This document shows, piece by piece, positions 15,943 to 23,211 of a stretch of 42,826 nucleotides of DNA. Every line of letters begins with the position of its first letter. Position 1 is the first letter of the stretch. The position numbers were made by a program, and so were the translations under genes. Source of the DNA: Deltaproteobacteria bacterium. Its GTDB lineage: Bacteria; Desulfobacterota; GWC2-55-46. The notes below the pieces were generated by a model, which saw only the letters and a program-made list of their open reading frames with translations, made no database searches and was not told the origin of the DNA. The stretch spans positions 1-42,826 of the forward strand of contig JACRCE010000094.1 in the NCBI GenBank assembly GCA_016213015.1, read 5' to 3'.

Positions 15943-17040
15943 ATGGCGGGAAAAAACAAACTCTGCCTCAGCGTCATAACCGCCGATGTCGGGGGCTTCA
16001 TAGGCAACGTCAGTTCTCACCCTGAAGTTCTCGACACGGCAAAGGAGACGCTTGATACGGCGAAAGGAAAGGCCGGGCTCCGCGACTTTCACGTGCTCCG
16101 TTGCGGGGACGACCTTGCCCTTGTGATAACGCACGAGGCCGGGTGCGAGAGCCGTGCATTGCATGAGATTGCATGGAAGACCTTTATATCATGCAGGGAC
16201 GTGGCAATCGGCTTGAAGCTCTACGGCACCGGGCACGGACTTTCAAAGGATGGCTTTACAGGCACTTTATTGGGCATGGGCCCAGGCGTAGCCGAGATGG
16301 AGTTTGTTGAACGGGAGAGCGAATCCATAGTCATCTTTCTCATCAACAAAGCGGCAACCGGGCCGTTCAACCTGCCGTTTTACAAGATTTTCGCGGACCC
16401 GTTCAACACCGCCGGGCTTATACTCGACAAGGAGATGTCGGACGGCTTTTCCTTCAGGATACGCGACTTAGAGAGCGGCAAGGAGATAAGGCTGTCGGCG
16501 CCGGGCAAACTCCATGAAATACTTGCCCTTGCCGGGTCAGGGGCAAGGTACGTCATAACCGGCGTTGCGAAGAACTCGAACGGAGAGAATGCCGCATCGG
16601 TCTCGGCTCAGAAGATTGCCACTGGGGGAGGCGAGGCCAGCCATTCCGAGCCAACGGCGATAGTGAGATGTCAGGCCGGTTTCCCGACCGTCGGCGAGGT
16701 CATGGAGGCATTCGCCTTTCCGCATCTGGTAAGCGGGTGGTTGAGGGGCGCTCATAACGGCCCGCTCCTTCCTGTGCCGTTTTATGAGGCCAACCCGACG
16801 AGGTTCGACGGCCCGCCGAGGATCATAAGCGCCGGGTTTCAGATTGCGGACGGCAGGCTTTTGGGGCCGCACGACATGTTCGACGATCCGAGCTTTGACG
16901 AAACGAGACGGCTTTCAAACCAGATAACCGAATATATACGCAGGCACGGCCCGTTCGAGCCTCACAGACTGCCGGAAGACGCTCTGACAACGAGCAATCT
17001 TCCAGCGACGATTGAGGCCCTAAAGAATCAGTTCCAATAG
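15943..17040 (+). CDS. FBP aldolase/phosphatase (class V FBPase) homologue lacking catalytic residues
   Basis: The 365-residue protein matches the bifunctional fructose-1,6-bisphosphate aldolase/phosphatase of Archaea and deep-branching Bacteria along its whole length: N-terminal SVITADVGGFIG, the GDDLALVITH strand, ADPFNTAGLILD, AFAFPHLVSGWLRG, RFDGPPR and RRHGPFEPHRLP. Compared from memory with the Sulfolobus/Thermoproteus enzymes, most active-site residues are replaced. Schiff-base Lys232 is His234, Tyr229 is Glu231, metal ligands His18, Gln95, Asp132 and Asp233/234 are Asn22, His98, Asn135 and Ser235/Glu236, and the C-terminal Tyr is Thr350. Asp15 and Asp56/57 remain. It is therefore unlikely to be a normal gluconeogenic enzyme; a binding or regulatory role is possible. 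No strong ribosome site precedes the ATG beyond AAGGGG. Confidence 0.88.
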   Translation: MAGKNKLCLSVITADVGGFIGNVSSHPEVLDTAKETLDTAKGKAGLRDFHVLRCGDDLALVITHEAGCESRALHEIAWKTFISCRDVAIGLKLYGTGHGLSKDGFTGTLLGMGPGVAEMEFVERESESIVIFLINKAATGPFNLPFYKIFADPFNTAGLILDKEMSDGFSFRIRDLESGKEIRLSAPGKLHEILALAGSGARYVITGVAKNSNGENAASVSAQKIATGGGEASHSEPTAIVRCQAGFPTVGEVMEAFAFPHLVSGWLRGAHNGPLLPVPFYEANPTRFDGPPRIISAGFQIADGRLLGPHDMFDDPSFDETRRLSNQITEYIRRHGPFEPHRLPEDALTTSNLPATIEALKNQFQ

Positions 17041-17057
17041 GATTGGGGGTGAGCGTC

Positions 17058-17582
17058 ATGAAAGGCATGCATCTGGGCACGAAGAAAGCCATTGACACCG
17101 AGGTTGATCCTTACATGTCGGATGTAAAGCCGGGCGAGGCCGCGGCATGTATAAAATGCGGGGCTATATATCACAAGAAAAGATGGACTATGCCCGAGGA
17201 CGCGCCTCAAGCGGTGCTGGCCAAGGTAAGCGCAAGCGTTACCTGTCCGGGGTGTATTAAGGTGCGCGACAAGTTCGCCGAGGGGTTCGTTACCATACAA
17301 GGGAGCTTTCTCAAGGCGCATAAGGATGAGATAATAAGGCTCCTCAGGAACAAGGAAGCGATCTCCAGACATACAAACCCGCTTGAGAGGATCATAGAGA
17401 TAAAAAGAAGCGGCGCGGGAGTAGAGGTAACTACCACGACGGAAAAGCTGGCGCAGAGGCTTGGGGCCATGCTCCATAAGACCTTTGCGGGCGAATGCGT
17501 CTACAAATGGAGCGACGACGTTAAACTCGCCCGCGTGGTATGGACGCGGCAGGAGGCGGCCTCCGCAAAAAGGGCAAGATAG
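17058..17582 (+). CDS. BCAM0308/NMD3-like zinc-ribbon protein
   Basis: This is a 174-residue soluble protein with two CxxC pairs: CIKCGAIYHKKRW near residue 31 and CPGC about 40 residues later, forming a zinc ribbon. The second half has alternating charged strands (RIIEIKRSGAGVEVTTTTEKLAQRL) ending in KWSDDVKLARVVWTR, a layout like NMD3-type or BCAM0308 proteins. No function is established. The ATG at 17058 sits after GGGGGTGA; an in-frame TTG at 17043 is less likely. It starts 17 bases after the fructose-bisphosphatase-like stop and ends 10 bases before amrS, so the three are probably one transcript. Confidence 0.75.
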   Translation: MKGMHLGTKKAIDTEVDPYMSDVKPGEAAACIKCGAIYHKKRWTMPEDAPQAVLAKVSASVTCPGCIKVRDKFAEGFVTIQGSFLKAHKDEIIRLLRNKEAISRHTNPLERIIEIKRSGAGVEVTTTTEKLAQRLGAMLHKTFAGECVYKWSDDVKLARVVWTRQEAASAKRAR

Positions 17583-17592
17583 AGACTCAACC

Positions 17593-18648
17593 ATGATGGA
17601 GGCAAGACTCTACGAAAAAACCGACAAGCACGCCGTGCTCTGCCGGTTGTGCGCGCACGGATGCCGAATAGCCGTGGGCAGGCGCGGCATCTGCGGCGTG
17701 CGAGAGAACAGAGACGGTACGCTGTACACGCTCGTGTACGGCAAGCTCATCGCCGAGCACGTAGACCCTGTTGAAAAAAAACCGATGTTTCACTTTCAGC
17801 CCGGTACGCGCTCATACTCCATAGCAACCGTTGGCTGCAACTTCAGGTGCGCCAACTGCCAGAACGCCGAAATATCCCAAGCGCCCAAGGACATCCCCTC
17901 GATGCTTGTCCCCGAAGGCTTCAATCGTGGAGAGACATTCGAGGGCAAGCTCGGCAGCGACGCGACCCCTTACGAGGCGGCGCACGAGGCCGCGGAAACG
18001 GGCTGCTCCAGCATTGCATACACCTACACGGAACCCACCATATTCTTCGAGTTCGCGCAGGATACGGCGCGGGTCGCAAAGAGCCTTGGCCTCAAAAACA
18101 TATTCGTTACGAACGGCTACATGACGAGGCAGTGCCTTGACGAGATGAAGGGCCTTCTGGACGGCGCGAACGTGGACTTGAAGTCCGCCTCGGATGATTT
18201 TTACAAGAAGGTCTGCGGCGCAACCCTTGCCCCGGTGCGTGAATCCATCGAATACATGCGCGCCCTTGGCGTGTGGGTCGAGATAACCACGCTCATCATC
18301 CCGACGCTCAACGACTCGGAGGAGGAACTTAAAGAGACCGCCCGATGGATAGCCTCGGTTGATAACGCTATCCCTTGGCACGTAAGCGCATTCCATCCCG
18401 CCTACAAACTCATGGACTTGCCACCGACGAGCGAGTCAACCGTAATCCGCGCAAGGGAGATAGGGCTTACAGCGGGGCTTAAATACGTCTATACCGGCAA
18501 TATCCAGGCCGGCGACGGCGAGAACACATACTGTCCGGCCTGCAAGACGCGCCTGATAACAAGACGCGGTTTTATCGTAACGTCGAATCTTGTGGATGAC
18601 GGCAAGTGTCCGCAGTGCAAGGCAACGATAGAGGGGGTTGATCTGTAG
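17593..18648 (+). CDS. amrS: AmmeMemoRadiSam system radical SAM enzyme
   Basis: This 351-residue radical SAM enzyme has the Fe-S motif C-x3-C-x2-C in VGCNFRCANCQN. Two further cysteine clusters frame it: CRLCAHGCRIAVGRRGICGVREN at the N-terminus, and CPACKTRLITRRGF with CPQCKATI at the C-terminus. This is the AmrS (PflA-like) family that co-occurs genome-wide with AMMECR1 and MEMO proteins; the substrate is unknown. Neither partner is in this window. The ATG at 17593 (a second ATG follows directly) gives the family start MMEARLYEKT; the longer open frame overlaps the zinc-ribbon gene and is not used. Confidence 0.92.
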   Translation: MMEARLYEKTDKHAVLCRLCAHGCRIAVGRRGICGVRENRDGTLYTLVYGKLIAEHVDPVEKKPMFHFQPGTRSYSIATVGCNFRCANCQNAEISQAPKDIPSMLVPEGFNRGETFEGKLGSDATPYEAAHEAAETGCSSIAYTYTEPTIFFEFAQDTARVAKSLGLKNIFVTNGYMTRQCLDEMKGLLDGANVDLKSASDDFYKKVCGATLAPVRESIEYMRALGVWVEITTLIIPTLNDSEEELKETARWIASVDNAIPWHVSAFHPAYKLMDLPPTSESTVIRAREIGLTAGLKYVYTGNIQAGDGENTYCPACKTRLITRRGFIVTSNLVDDGKCPQCKATIEGVDL

Positions 18649-18746
18649 GGGGCGGGAACCCCATGAAAGCCGTGATGCGTGAAAGCGTATTTCCAAAGAG
18701 ATTGCCTGCCGCCTGTGTGGCTGACAAAACTTGGCTACGTGACTTA

Positions 18747-19115
18747 TTAGACGAAGTACTTCGCGGTGAAAACAAGGACTACATTGATGATGGCAAGCAG
18801 CAAGGGCAGAGCAATTGCTATATGACGACCTAAAATTCCGAAAAGTGGAGGTCTGAGCCTTGTTGGCATTATATCCGCAATAGCTATAGAGCAGGCGTCA
18901 AGGTACTGGGAATCACGTCGTATGAGAAGGCTGACGATGACGAGAAGCCCATATCCTAATAGAAGTATAGCTGCGCCGAGAGCAGGATGTCCATCTCCAC
19001 AGACTTTGTACCACCCAGTCAAAGTACCAGCCTCAATAAACGCGGTAGTCTGCATTCGGCTCCACATAAGTTTGTTCTGCTCAGTCCAATAGCTCACAAG
19101 GTCATCTGGGTTCAT
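18747..19115 (-). CDS. Small two-helix membrane protein of unknown function
   Basis: This protein of about 122 residues has two strong membrane helices: one in ALGAAILLLGYGLLVIVSLL and one in HIAIALPLLLAIINVVLVFT. Its soluble start, with YWTEQNKLMWSRMQTTAFIEAG, resembles small uncharacterised membrane proteins found next to mobile or accessory genes. The frame opens at 19190, but GGAG lies just before the tandem ATGs at 19118/19115 and the first 24 residues look unrelated, so the shorter start is chosen. Base composition is visibly more AT-rich than the flanking genes, which suggests acquisition. Confidence 0.6.
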   Translation of the reverse strand: MNPDDLVSYWTEQNKLMWSRMQTTAFIEAGTLTGWYKVCGDGHPALGAAILLLGYGLLVIVSLLIRRDSQYLDACSIAIADIMPTRLRPPLFGILGRHIAIALPLLLAIINVVLVFTAKYFV

Positions 19116-19247
19116 CATTACTCCGTGCGGGTTCAAGCTTGCAACCTGAATGAACTCTTTTGATTCGTAATTAAAAATAAACGATTGCACCTGTCAACTA
19201 TTTTTCTGTGCCGGCAGGATTTTGCCTGCCGCATGCGAGGCAAAAAT

Positions 19248-19506
19248 TTACGGATTCCTTAACGCCTCATCATGGTTTCCTATAACTCGAAGGGTTATCG
19301 CATCATTATGGATGGTGAAGGTGAATCGGTATTGATAATCCACCCGCGCTTCCCATATATTTTTTTGTCCGCCTATCTTTTTGGTATGCAATGACGGATG
19401 GAAGAGTTCGGTGAATAAGAGCAACGGCCTTTTTTATCTTTGTCTTGATATGGTCGGGAAGTTTCAGAAATGCTTTGTCAAAGGTTTTTGTCCGGCAGAC
19501 TTTCAC
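19248..19506 (-). pseudogene. Frameshifted RelE/ParE-type toxin
   Basis: Starting at the GTG at 19506 the frame encodes KVCRTKTFDKAFLKLPDHIK, a RelE-like N-terminus, through KKAVAL. After about position 19418 the family sequence continues in another frame (FHPSLHTKKIGGQKNIWEAR, then YQYRFTFTIHNDAITLRVIG) to a TAA at 19248. Joining the two gives a full-length toxin of about 85 residues; the continuous frame instead ends at 19306 with unrelated residues. The shift is equivalent to one extra base (or two missing) near GCTCTTATTC. It is preceded by its antitoxin with 25 bases between. Sequencing error is possible. Confidence 0.75.
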
Positions 19507-19531
19507 TTAACGCGCCTTCGCTTACCCTTGT

Positions 19532-19789
19532 CTATGTCTGTAAAGAGTTTTTTATCTCTCCCGCTTTGTATGCTTTTGAAACCCTGCCTGCCTTTATATC
19601 TTCTTGAGCCTCTTTTTCCAACCGCTGCCATGCAGGGGTATAAAAATATGCCTGTGTCGGATCTATCTTGGATAACGCCTCTTTATGTTTTACGAAGCAG
19701 ATAAAATCAAGCGCCTCTTTGGTCTTGGAAACAGTCAACCCCTTTATCTCTCTGATAATCTCATCTTTATAATCCGTTGCATGTTGCAT
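19532..19789 (-). CDS. Antitoxin of a RelE-type type II toxin-antitoxin pair
   Basis: This 85-residue protein lies directly upstream of the RelE-like toxin gene on the same strand, the usual antitoxin-first order. The N-terminus (DEIIREIKGLTVSKTKEALDF) is a helical DNA-binding/dimerisation type. The C-terminus (AWQRLEKEAQEDIKAGRVSK) is the toxin-wrapping tail seen in many RelB-like antitoxins. It is intact although the toxin is not. Its composition is more AT-rich than neighbouring housekeeping genes. Confidence 0.75.
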   Translation of the reverse strand: MQHATDYKDEIIREIKGLTVSKTKEALDFICFVKHKEALSKIDPTQAYFYTPAWQRLEKEAQEDIKAGRVSKAYKAGEIKNSLQT

Positions 19790-19861
19790 ACTATAATAAC
19801 CTCCGGCAAGGGTTTCTTCAGCTTATAACGCGCCTATCATAAAAAGCAAGCGGGTTTACAT

Positions 19862-19935
19862 GGAAATTCCGATTAATTCGCTTTTTGTCATTGCGCGGAG
19901 CGAGAATGACGGACATAAAAATTAATCAGACCTTC
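19862..19935. repeat. Internally deleted copy of the MITE family
   Basis: This ~74-bp unit keeps both ends (GATTAATTC ... ATTAATCAGACCTTC) and one stem (GTCATTGCG / CGAGAATGAC) of the 141-bp element but lacks the centre. It fills most of the otherwise empty gap between the antitoxin and the transglycosylase gene. Confidence 0.7.
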
Positions 19936-19967
19936 GCATAGTTATTTTTAGTGGCGGCCATGCAACT

Positions 19968-21344
19968 CTACGACCGCGTGGCCCCCCCGGCGGGGACGTT
20001 GGAGCGCACCGGAACGGCTATTGTGGAGCCGACCCTTAGACTACGTACGCCCTTCATGTTGTTGAGGTAGAGTATAGCCTTCGTGTCGGTCTTATACAGC
20101 TTGGCGATCTTTGATATGGTGTCTGCGCGTTTTACCTTGTGCATGTGAAAGGAGATGCGCTCCGGCAGGGGTACCTTGCTGAAGTTTTCAAGGAACGCCT
20201 CCCTTGTGCCGGACGGTATCTTTATCTCGTAGCCCGGGTAGTCGGGCGGGGTAAACCAGCGCAAAAGCTCCGGGTTTATCCTTTGTATCTCCTCAACCGT
20301 GGTTCCGGCGGCCAGCGCGATGACGCGCAGGTCCGTGGCGGCCGGAACCGGCGCCTTGTCATAGACCCTGCCCGAGGACAAGTCCATCTCGTCAAAGCCG
20401 AAGCTCGCCGGGTCTTTTGCTATGAGCATTGCGGCGATGTACTTTGGGACGTATTCGCGGGTCTCGCGTTTCAATGGCCTTTTGTAGCTCGCAAGCTCCC
20501 AGAAGTCGTCTGTGCGGTGTTTCCTTACCGCGCCGCGTATCCTGCCCTCGCCCGCGTTGTACCCGGCCGCCGCAAGATACCACGAGCCGAACTCGCCATA
20601 GAGCGTCTTGAAGTATCTGGCCGCCGCATAAGTCGCCTTTTCCGGGTCCATGCGCTCGTCGATCCACCAGTCCACACGGAGGCCGAACTTCTTTGCCGTG
20701 CCCTTTATGAACTGCCACATGCCCACGGCCTTTGCGCGTGATTTGGCCTTTGGGTTCAAGCCGCTCTCTATGAGCGCGATGTACGACAGGTCAACGGGCA
20801 CGGCCTGTTCCCTGAGTATGTCCTGAAGCATCACCATGTAGTCAGGGCTTCTTTCAAGCCATTTGGTGAAATACTTCCTGCCCCTCGTCTGAAAGTAGTT
20901 GAGGAATGAGACGACGTTTCTGTTTACGACTATCGGGACGGTGTAAGCGTCGCCTGAGTCGGGTGAATTGAAACAGGCGGTCGGCGCGCCGGTTGAATGG
21001 CCGTTGTATGCAATGGTTTGCAGGTATGCAGCGTCAATCATGCCGGAGGCGTACAACTCCCCGCCGTCAACGTCGTAGGCGCATTCGGCGCGAGCGTGGG
21101 CGGCATAATAGGCGGGCGCGGCGGAGGCGTCCATCACATCCACGTCATCCGCAGCCTCATAGTCGTCGTCAGCGACGTCTCCGGCCTCTTCGTCAGCGGC
21201 AAGCTCAGGCAGGCCGAAAGACGTTGCCGGGATAAGTTGGGCCACAATAGCCTCATCGTGCCCAAGGCCCGCAATTCCCGCGACCGGCCGACTCATGACA
21301 ATGAACGATAATATGACTACCGCGCCTCTGATTAAGCCTTTCAT
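19968..21344 (-). CDS. MltD-like membrane-bound lytic transglycosylase with LysM
   Basis: This protein of about 458 residues cleaves peptidoglycan glycan strands in the periplasm. The signal sequence KGLIRGAVVILSFIVMSRPVAG follows the chosen ATG at 21344. An acidic, low-complexity segment (EEAGDVADDDYEAADD) comes next. The SLT (goose-type transglycosylase) domain has catalytic Glu in ALIESGLNPKAKS and the family motifs VGMWQFIKGTAKKFGL and YNAGEGRI. A LysM peptidoglycan-binding repeat (KVKRADTISKIAKLYKT...) ends the protein. The frame extends to 21410, but that would add 22 polar residues before the signal peptide. It lies downstream of two radical SAM genes on the same strand, after a gap of ~160 bases. 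Confidence 0.9.
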   Translation of the reverse strand: MKGLIRGAVVILSFIVMSRPVAGIAGLGHDEAIVAQLIPATSFGLPELAADEEAGDVADDDYEAADDVDVMDASAAPAYYAAHARAECAYDVDGGELYASGMIDAAYLQTIAYNGHSTGAPTACFNSPDSGDAYTVPIVVNRNVVSFLNYFQTRGRKYFTKWLERSPDYMVMLQDILREQAVPVDLSYIALIESGLNPKAKSRAKAVGMWQFIKGTAKKFGLRVDWWIDERMDPEKATYAAARYFKTLYGEFGSWYLAAAGYNAGEGRIRGAVRKHRTDDFWELASYKRPLKRETREYVPKYIAAMLIAKDPASFGFDEMDLSSGRVYDKAPVPAATDLRVIALAAGTTVEEIQRINPELLRWFTPPDYPGYEIKIPSGTREAFLENFSKVPLPERISFHMHKVKRADTISKIAKLYKTDTKAILYLNNMKGVRSLRVGSTIAVPVRSNVPAGGATRS

Positions 21345-21501
21345 CTTGCCTCTTATCTTTTGTATGCACTCAAACAAACCGCGACGCTTGTCCTCCCCCT
21401 CTATAGACATGAGGAGGCAGGCGCACGCTTCAATCGGGGAGCTGATTCCAGCGCCGTCGCTTAGAAGTGATAAACGCGCTGTTCGGATAGCCCGCCGACG
21501 G

Positions 21502-22995
21502 TCAGCGTATGTTGGGATGAACTATGTTGCCGGTTACGCCGAGTTTGCCGAACTTTTCCTTCATGTCCTCGGCAGTCTTCTTGGCGGCAAGCTCTATGGA
21601 CCTGCCGGCCTCGGTAATCGTCTTCGTGTAGTCTATGAAGTACTGGTTTTTCTTTTCCCACTTACGGGCAAGGTTCCTGCCGTAGGTCTTGATCCCGACG
21701 TTGAAGGCGTCAAGCCTCGCGACGCGCTTCAATATCTGCGGTATGGAATAGAACTCCTTGTTGGCCCTCACTATCTCCGACTGCAACTCGTAATAACTCA
21801 TGAGTTTCGGCTCAAAGACCACGTGGTGCGCGTCGTACAGGCTCCAGTCCTTTGAGATGATGCGCCCTTGGGATTCGAGGTCTGAAAAGCACTTGGTGCC
21901 CGGAAGCGGGGTGAGTATGAGAAACTGGACGGACTCAAGGTCGTTCTTCTTGGCGAACCTCACCGTCTCATGTATCGTGTCCACGGTGTCGTCGTCGCCG
22001 CCGAGGACGAACATGCCGTGTATGCGGATGCGGTTCTTATGGAGTATCTTGATGCAGTTGGTTATGTCCTCAACGGTCTGCTTCTTGTTGTACGCCTTCA
22101 GGGTAAGCGGGTTTACGGACTCAAGCCCGATGTACACGGTGTGGCAACCCGACCTGTGCATCAGCTCAAGCAGTTCCTGATCCTTTGCGATCTCCACGCG
22201 CACCTGCGCGGTCCATGCAGGGGTAAGCCGCTTTTCTATCATGGCGCGCAAGAGTTCCTTCGTGCGCTTTATGTTGGCGCAGAAGTTGTCGTCGTAGAAG
22301 AACACCCAGCTGCCGCCGGCGTCTTTGTTGTTCTTGATCTCCTGAAGCACGTTCTCCTTGCTCCTGAAACGGTACTTCTGTCCGAACATGCCGGTTACGG
22401 AACAGAAGCTGCAATCATACGGACAACCGCGAGAGGTCATGATTGGCGTGATGCTCAGGTGCGAAGAGCCTTTTTTCTCAAGACCGCCTATCAATTTGAA
22501 GTCCGGGCACGGCAGGACGTCGAGGTTTTTGCAGAAGGGCGCTGTGCCGTTGTGGTGAATCTCGCCATTGGCGTCCCTGTATGAAAGTCCGGGTATCGTG
22601 TCGAACCCCTCGCCTCTTTCGATGGCCTTGACCACCGCGACGATGTGATCGTCGGTCTCGCCCCTCATCACATAGTCGCAAACCTTGAGGGCTTCGTCCG
22701 GCAGGAATGTAACGTGCGGGCCGCCCATGAACACCTTTTTACCGGCCTGCCTGAGGAGCTTGGCTATCTCATAAGAGCGTATGGAGGTGGAGGTTATAGT
22801 TGATATGCCGACAAGGTCCGCGCTGAGCACGTCCTTTAAGTCTATCTCGCCCACGGTCTCGACGTAGCTCTTTACCTCATACCCGTGTTGTTTGAGTATC
22901 GTTCCAAGAAGCACCGTGCCGAGCCGCGGCAGGGCCATCCTTGAATATATATGAAAATCCGGCGGATTCGGCTCGATGAATACGATCTTTTTCAT
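21502..22995 (-). CDS. B12-binding-domain radical SAM protein (first paralogue)
   Basis: This 497-residue enzyme has an N-terminal cobalamin-binding fold (about 1-150, with VGISTITSTS and FMGGPHVTFLPDEAL). The radical SAM core carries the Fe-S motif Cys191-x3-Cys195-x2-Cys198 (GCPYDCSFC), followed by FFYDDNFCANIKRTKEL and YIGLESVNPLTLKAYNKK. This BchE/HpnJ-like superfamily includes methyltransferases and ring-forming enzymes in lipid, pigment and natural-product pathways; the substrate here cannot be named. The C-terminal ~70 residues (after DAFNVGIKTYG) are basic, with KTITEAGRSIELAAKKTAED predicted helical. It is a distant paralogue of the next gene. Confidence 0.9.
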   Translation of the reverse strand: MKKIVFIEPNPPDFHIYSRMALPRLGTVLLGTILKQHGYEVKSYVETVGEIDLKDVLSADLVGISTITSTSIRSYEIAKLLRQAGKKVFMGGPHVTFLPDEALKVCDYVMRGETDDHIVAVVKAIERGEGFDTIPGLSYRDANGEIHHNGTAPFCKNLDVLPCPDFKLIGGLEKKGSSHLSITPIMTSRGCPYDCSFCSVTGMFGQKYRFRSKENVLQEIKNNKDAGGSWVFFYDDNFCANIKRTKELLRAMIEKRLTPAWTAQVRVEIAKDQELLELMHRSGCHTVYIGLESVNPLTLKAYNKKQTVEDITNCIKILHKNRIRIHGMFVLGGDDDTVDTIHETVRFAKKNDLESVQFLILTPLPGTKCFSDLESQGRIISKDWSLYDAHHVVFEPKLMSYYELQSEIVRANKEFYSIPQILKRVARLDAFNVGIKTYGRNLARKWEKKNQYFIDYTKTITEAGRSIELAAKKTAEDMKEKFGKLGVTGNIVHPNIR

Positions 22996-23087
22996 ATGGC
23001 GTAAGTTCTCCTTGTAGACAAATATGGCATGGGACGGGCGGTAAAGTCAAGGCAATTAGGTTGACTGACTGGTCTTCAGGCTGCCTC

Positions 23088-23211
23088 AAAAAATTAGAAA
23101 TTTTTTCCGAGGTCAAGGAAGGGCGAAAATAAAAAGCGGAGCATATAATTAATATGTGAGCATTTTTATTTTCGCCCTGACGCAGAGATCGGGAAAAATA
23201 GCAATTTTTTT
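23088..23211. repeat. Long imperfect hairpin between the two radical SAM genes
   Basis: A perfect 16-bp inverted repeat, AGGGCGAAAATAAAAA (23120-23135) with TTTTTATTTTCGCCCT (23163-23178), encloses a 27-base loop that is itself partly palindromic (CATATAATTAATATG). Outer A/T-rich arms (23088-23109 and 23192-23211) also pair imperfectly. The element overlaps the stop codon of the gene ending at 23210. It looks like a small non-autonomous mobile element that may also act as a terminator. Confidence 0.7.

Noticed and set aside
15943-17040. Simple annotation as fructose-1,6-bisphosphatase
   Set aside because: Family membership is clear, but most known catalytic and metal residues are replaced, so the activity should not be assumed.
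19410-19425. Programmed +1 frameshift in the RelE-like toxin
   Set aside because: CTT-A is formally slippery, but there is no rare codon, stop or stimulatory structure; mutation or read error is simpler.
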